This document shows positions 42,751 through 43,995 of a stretch of DNA of 43,995 bases, piece by piece (within the stretch, counting starts at the first letter, position 1; the number at the start of each line of letters is the position of its first letter). The DNA comes from Ectocarpus siliculosus. Its lineage: Eukaryota > Sar > Phaeophyceae > Ectocarpales > Ectocarpaceae. The stretch lies in contig FN649740.1 of assembly GCA_000310025.1 (NCBI GenBank), positions 1,084,386-1,128,380 on the forward strand, written 5' to 3'. The translations under genes were made by a program, and so were the position numbers. The notes beneath the pieces are model-generated. The model made no database searches and was not told the origin of the DNA. It saw only the letters and a program-made list of their open reading frames with translations.

Positions 42751-43995
42751 CTGGTGTGGAAAAAGTGTAGTTACGACAGCAGAGAAGCGGAGAGGGGGGT
42801 GATGGGCACATCACCGGAAACAACCGCTCACGGGTGAGAGAGAGGGAGAGAGAGAGCACGCCAGAGTGGTGGGCGTTCGCCGCCTGCGCGTACCAGCTTT
42901 ATCATCCGCGGATGTAGGTCATCACACCTTCAAAACTCAAAACCAGGGTCGGTAGGCAGGCGATATGTACGATAGGCATATGATGATACCGATCCACGTC
43001 TAGCCGCGTGTCTCTTCGGTTGCAAGTACAGCAAGCAGCCCACGGGCTCTTCGTCGTTTTGTGGCGAAAGCTACGGATCTGCATGTTCTAGTAACCTGTG
43101 CAGTAGTTGTGTTACACAAAAAGGGTGGATGGGGTGTACATAGCCAGAAGTCAACAGGTCGGCCAGTTAGTTCTCTGCTACACACCTTTGCCGGTATATC
43201 TATGCAGACGCGTGTGAACTTGCATTGTGCATGTATGCATAGCACCCAGGACCCTTTCAATTTGTGGGGTACAAGTACAGCAGCAGCAGTTGCCTGTGAC
43301 CACGGAAGGCGGCCGAGGCAATGGAGCTGCACGGATATTACAGGAACTCCCGAGTAGAGACCGGAAATGTTCTTGATGTGAAGACAACAACAACCGGTAC
43401 CTCATATTCTGGGTGCACCAACTTCCACCTTTTCGAGTTGCGGTCCCGCTCCTCGCCTGATCCATTAGATCTACTCAGTCAGCGGAGCTTTCTCTAGAAC
43501 ATGCTGGTGCATGACACAGGAAGCGACGATTACGTACTACCATGGTACTTCGTAGATTGTTCTTCCTTTCCGCTGGTGCAGACGAGAAGCGAATAGTGCT
43601 TGACACTTGACAACGCCTGGTCCTTCGGGGGCGACTGCCTGCCGCCCAATGGACATGCACGTGCCAACGGCCAATCACGAACTTTGTTCACACACGCAAC
43701 ATGGGTTGTGTCGATTGTCAAATCAACTCTGTTGTGTAACAGGCCGAGAGCGAAGGATGCACGCCACATTATAACACGACGCGCACCACAAGCGTGGCCT
43801 TCTTGTGGAGGGATTCCGGGTGTGAGGGATTGCCAGACACGTTTCTTACATTTTGCAATACAGAAAATGCTCCGATACCAAAGGGTACCTTATCAGAGGG
43901 GGCTCCGATATACATACGAGGGTCGAAATCGGTTGTCGCGAACCAGTAGACCCCTGTACAGCCGTAAAGAGGACTAGTCTCGTAATCGGGGGCAA
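42751..43995. other. right edge, nothing firm
   Basis: Probably intron of the minus-strand gene suggested at 42459-42750. A minus-strand acceptor (CTTCTCGTCTGCACCAG) near 43580 is followed by a short open stretch, but it cannot be tied to a reading frame with confidence. Confidence 0.3.

Noticed and set aside
1-43995. CRISPR arrays, operons, bacterial promoters or ribosome binding sites
   Set aside because: The sequence is clearly eukaryotic with spliced genes; none of the tandem repeats has the spacer structure of a CRISPR array.

Overview
This window looks like nuclear DNA of a multicellular stramenopile, most likely a brown alga close to Ectocarpus; that attribution is an inference from gene style and no marker gene is present. 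The signs are short exons (17 to about 500 nt) split by introns of roughly 0.1 to 3.6 kb, strict GT..AG borders with pyrimidine-rich 3' splice sites, GC-rich coding exons, G/T-rich introns on the transcribed strand, an LRR protein with the N-terminal cap common in Ectocarpus LRR proteins, and neighbouring genes that alternate strand all along the window. Exon models were built by eye from open frames, splice sites and exact phase matching; no transcript evidence was available.

Layout from left to right. (1) 388-3514, minus: an RS/RD-rich nuclear protein, 3' end not resolved. (2) 4072-10165, plus: a multi-pass membrane protein ending in an RGS domain (7TM-RGS type); the exon(s) carrying the last membrane segment are not resolved. 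(3) 13414-17567, minus: a 275-residue leucine-rich-repeat protein in eight exons, including coding exons of 34 and 17 nt. (4) 22035-31807, plus: a 266-residue PX-domain (sorting-nexin-like) protein in nine exons. (5) 34577-36458, minus: a 122-residue O6-alkylguanine-DNA alkyltransferase made only of the catalytic domain, active cysteine present. (6) 37324-39830, plus: a 306-residue PPIL6-type cyclophilin with the thioredoxin/glutaredoxin-like N-terminal domain of that family. (7) 42459-42750, minus: a probable last exon of another gene that runs off the right edge. The order is - + - + - + -, giving three divergent start-to-start spacers (3515-4071, 17568-22034, 36459-37323) and three convergent end-to-end spacers (10166-13413, 31808-34576, 39831-42458).

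The non-coding part holds most of the unusual structure: a perfect 68-bp palindrome flanked by 5-bp direct repeats; a foldback element of about 417 bp in a PX-gene intron; a tRNA-derived SINE with intact A and B boxes plus short copies of its 3' tail elsewhere, one flanked by a perfect 10-bp target-site duplication; a second dispersed repeat ending in an A-rich tail; two tandem duplications that each copy a 3' splice site; an AT-rich island; and several micro- and minisatellites.

The genes are functionally unrelated (splicing-type RS protein, G-protein regulation, LRR recognition, phosphoinositide binding, DNA repair, flagellum-associated cyclophilin). I see no operon-like or cluster logic, only shared bidirectional promoters.
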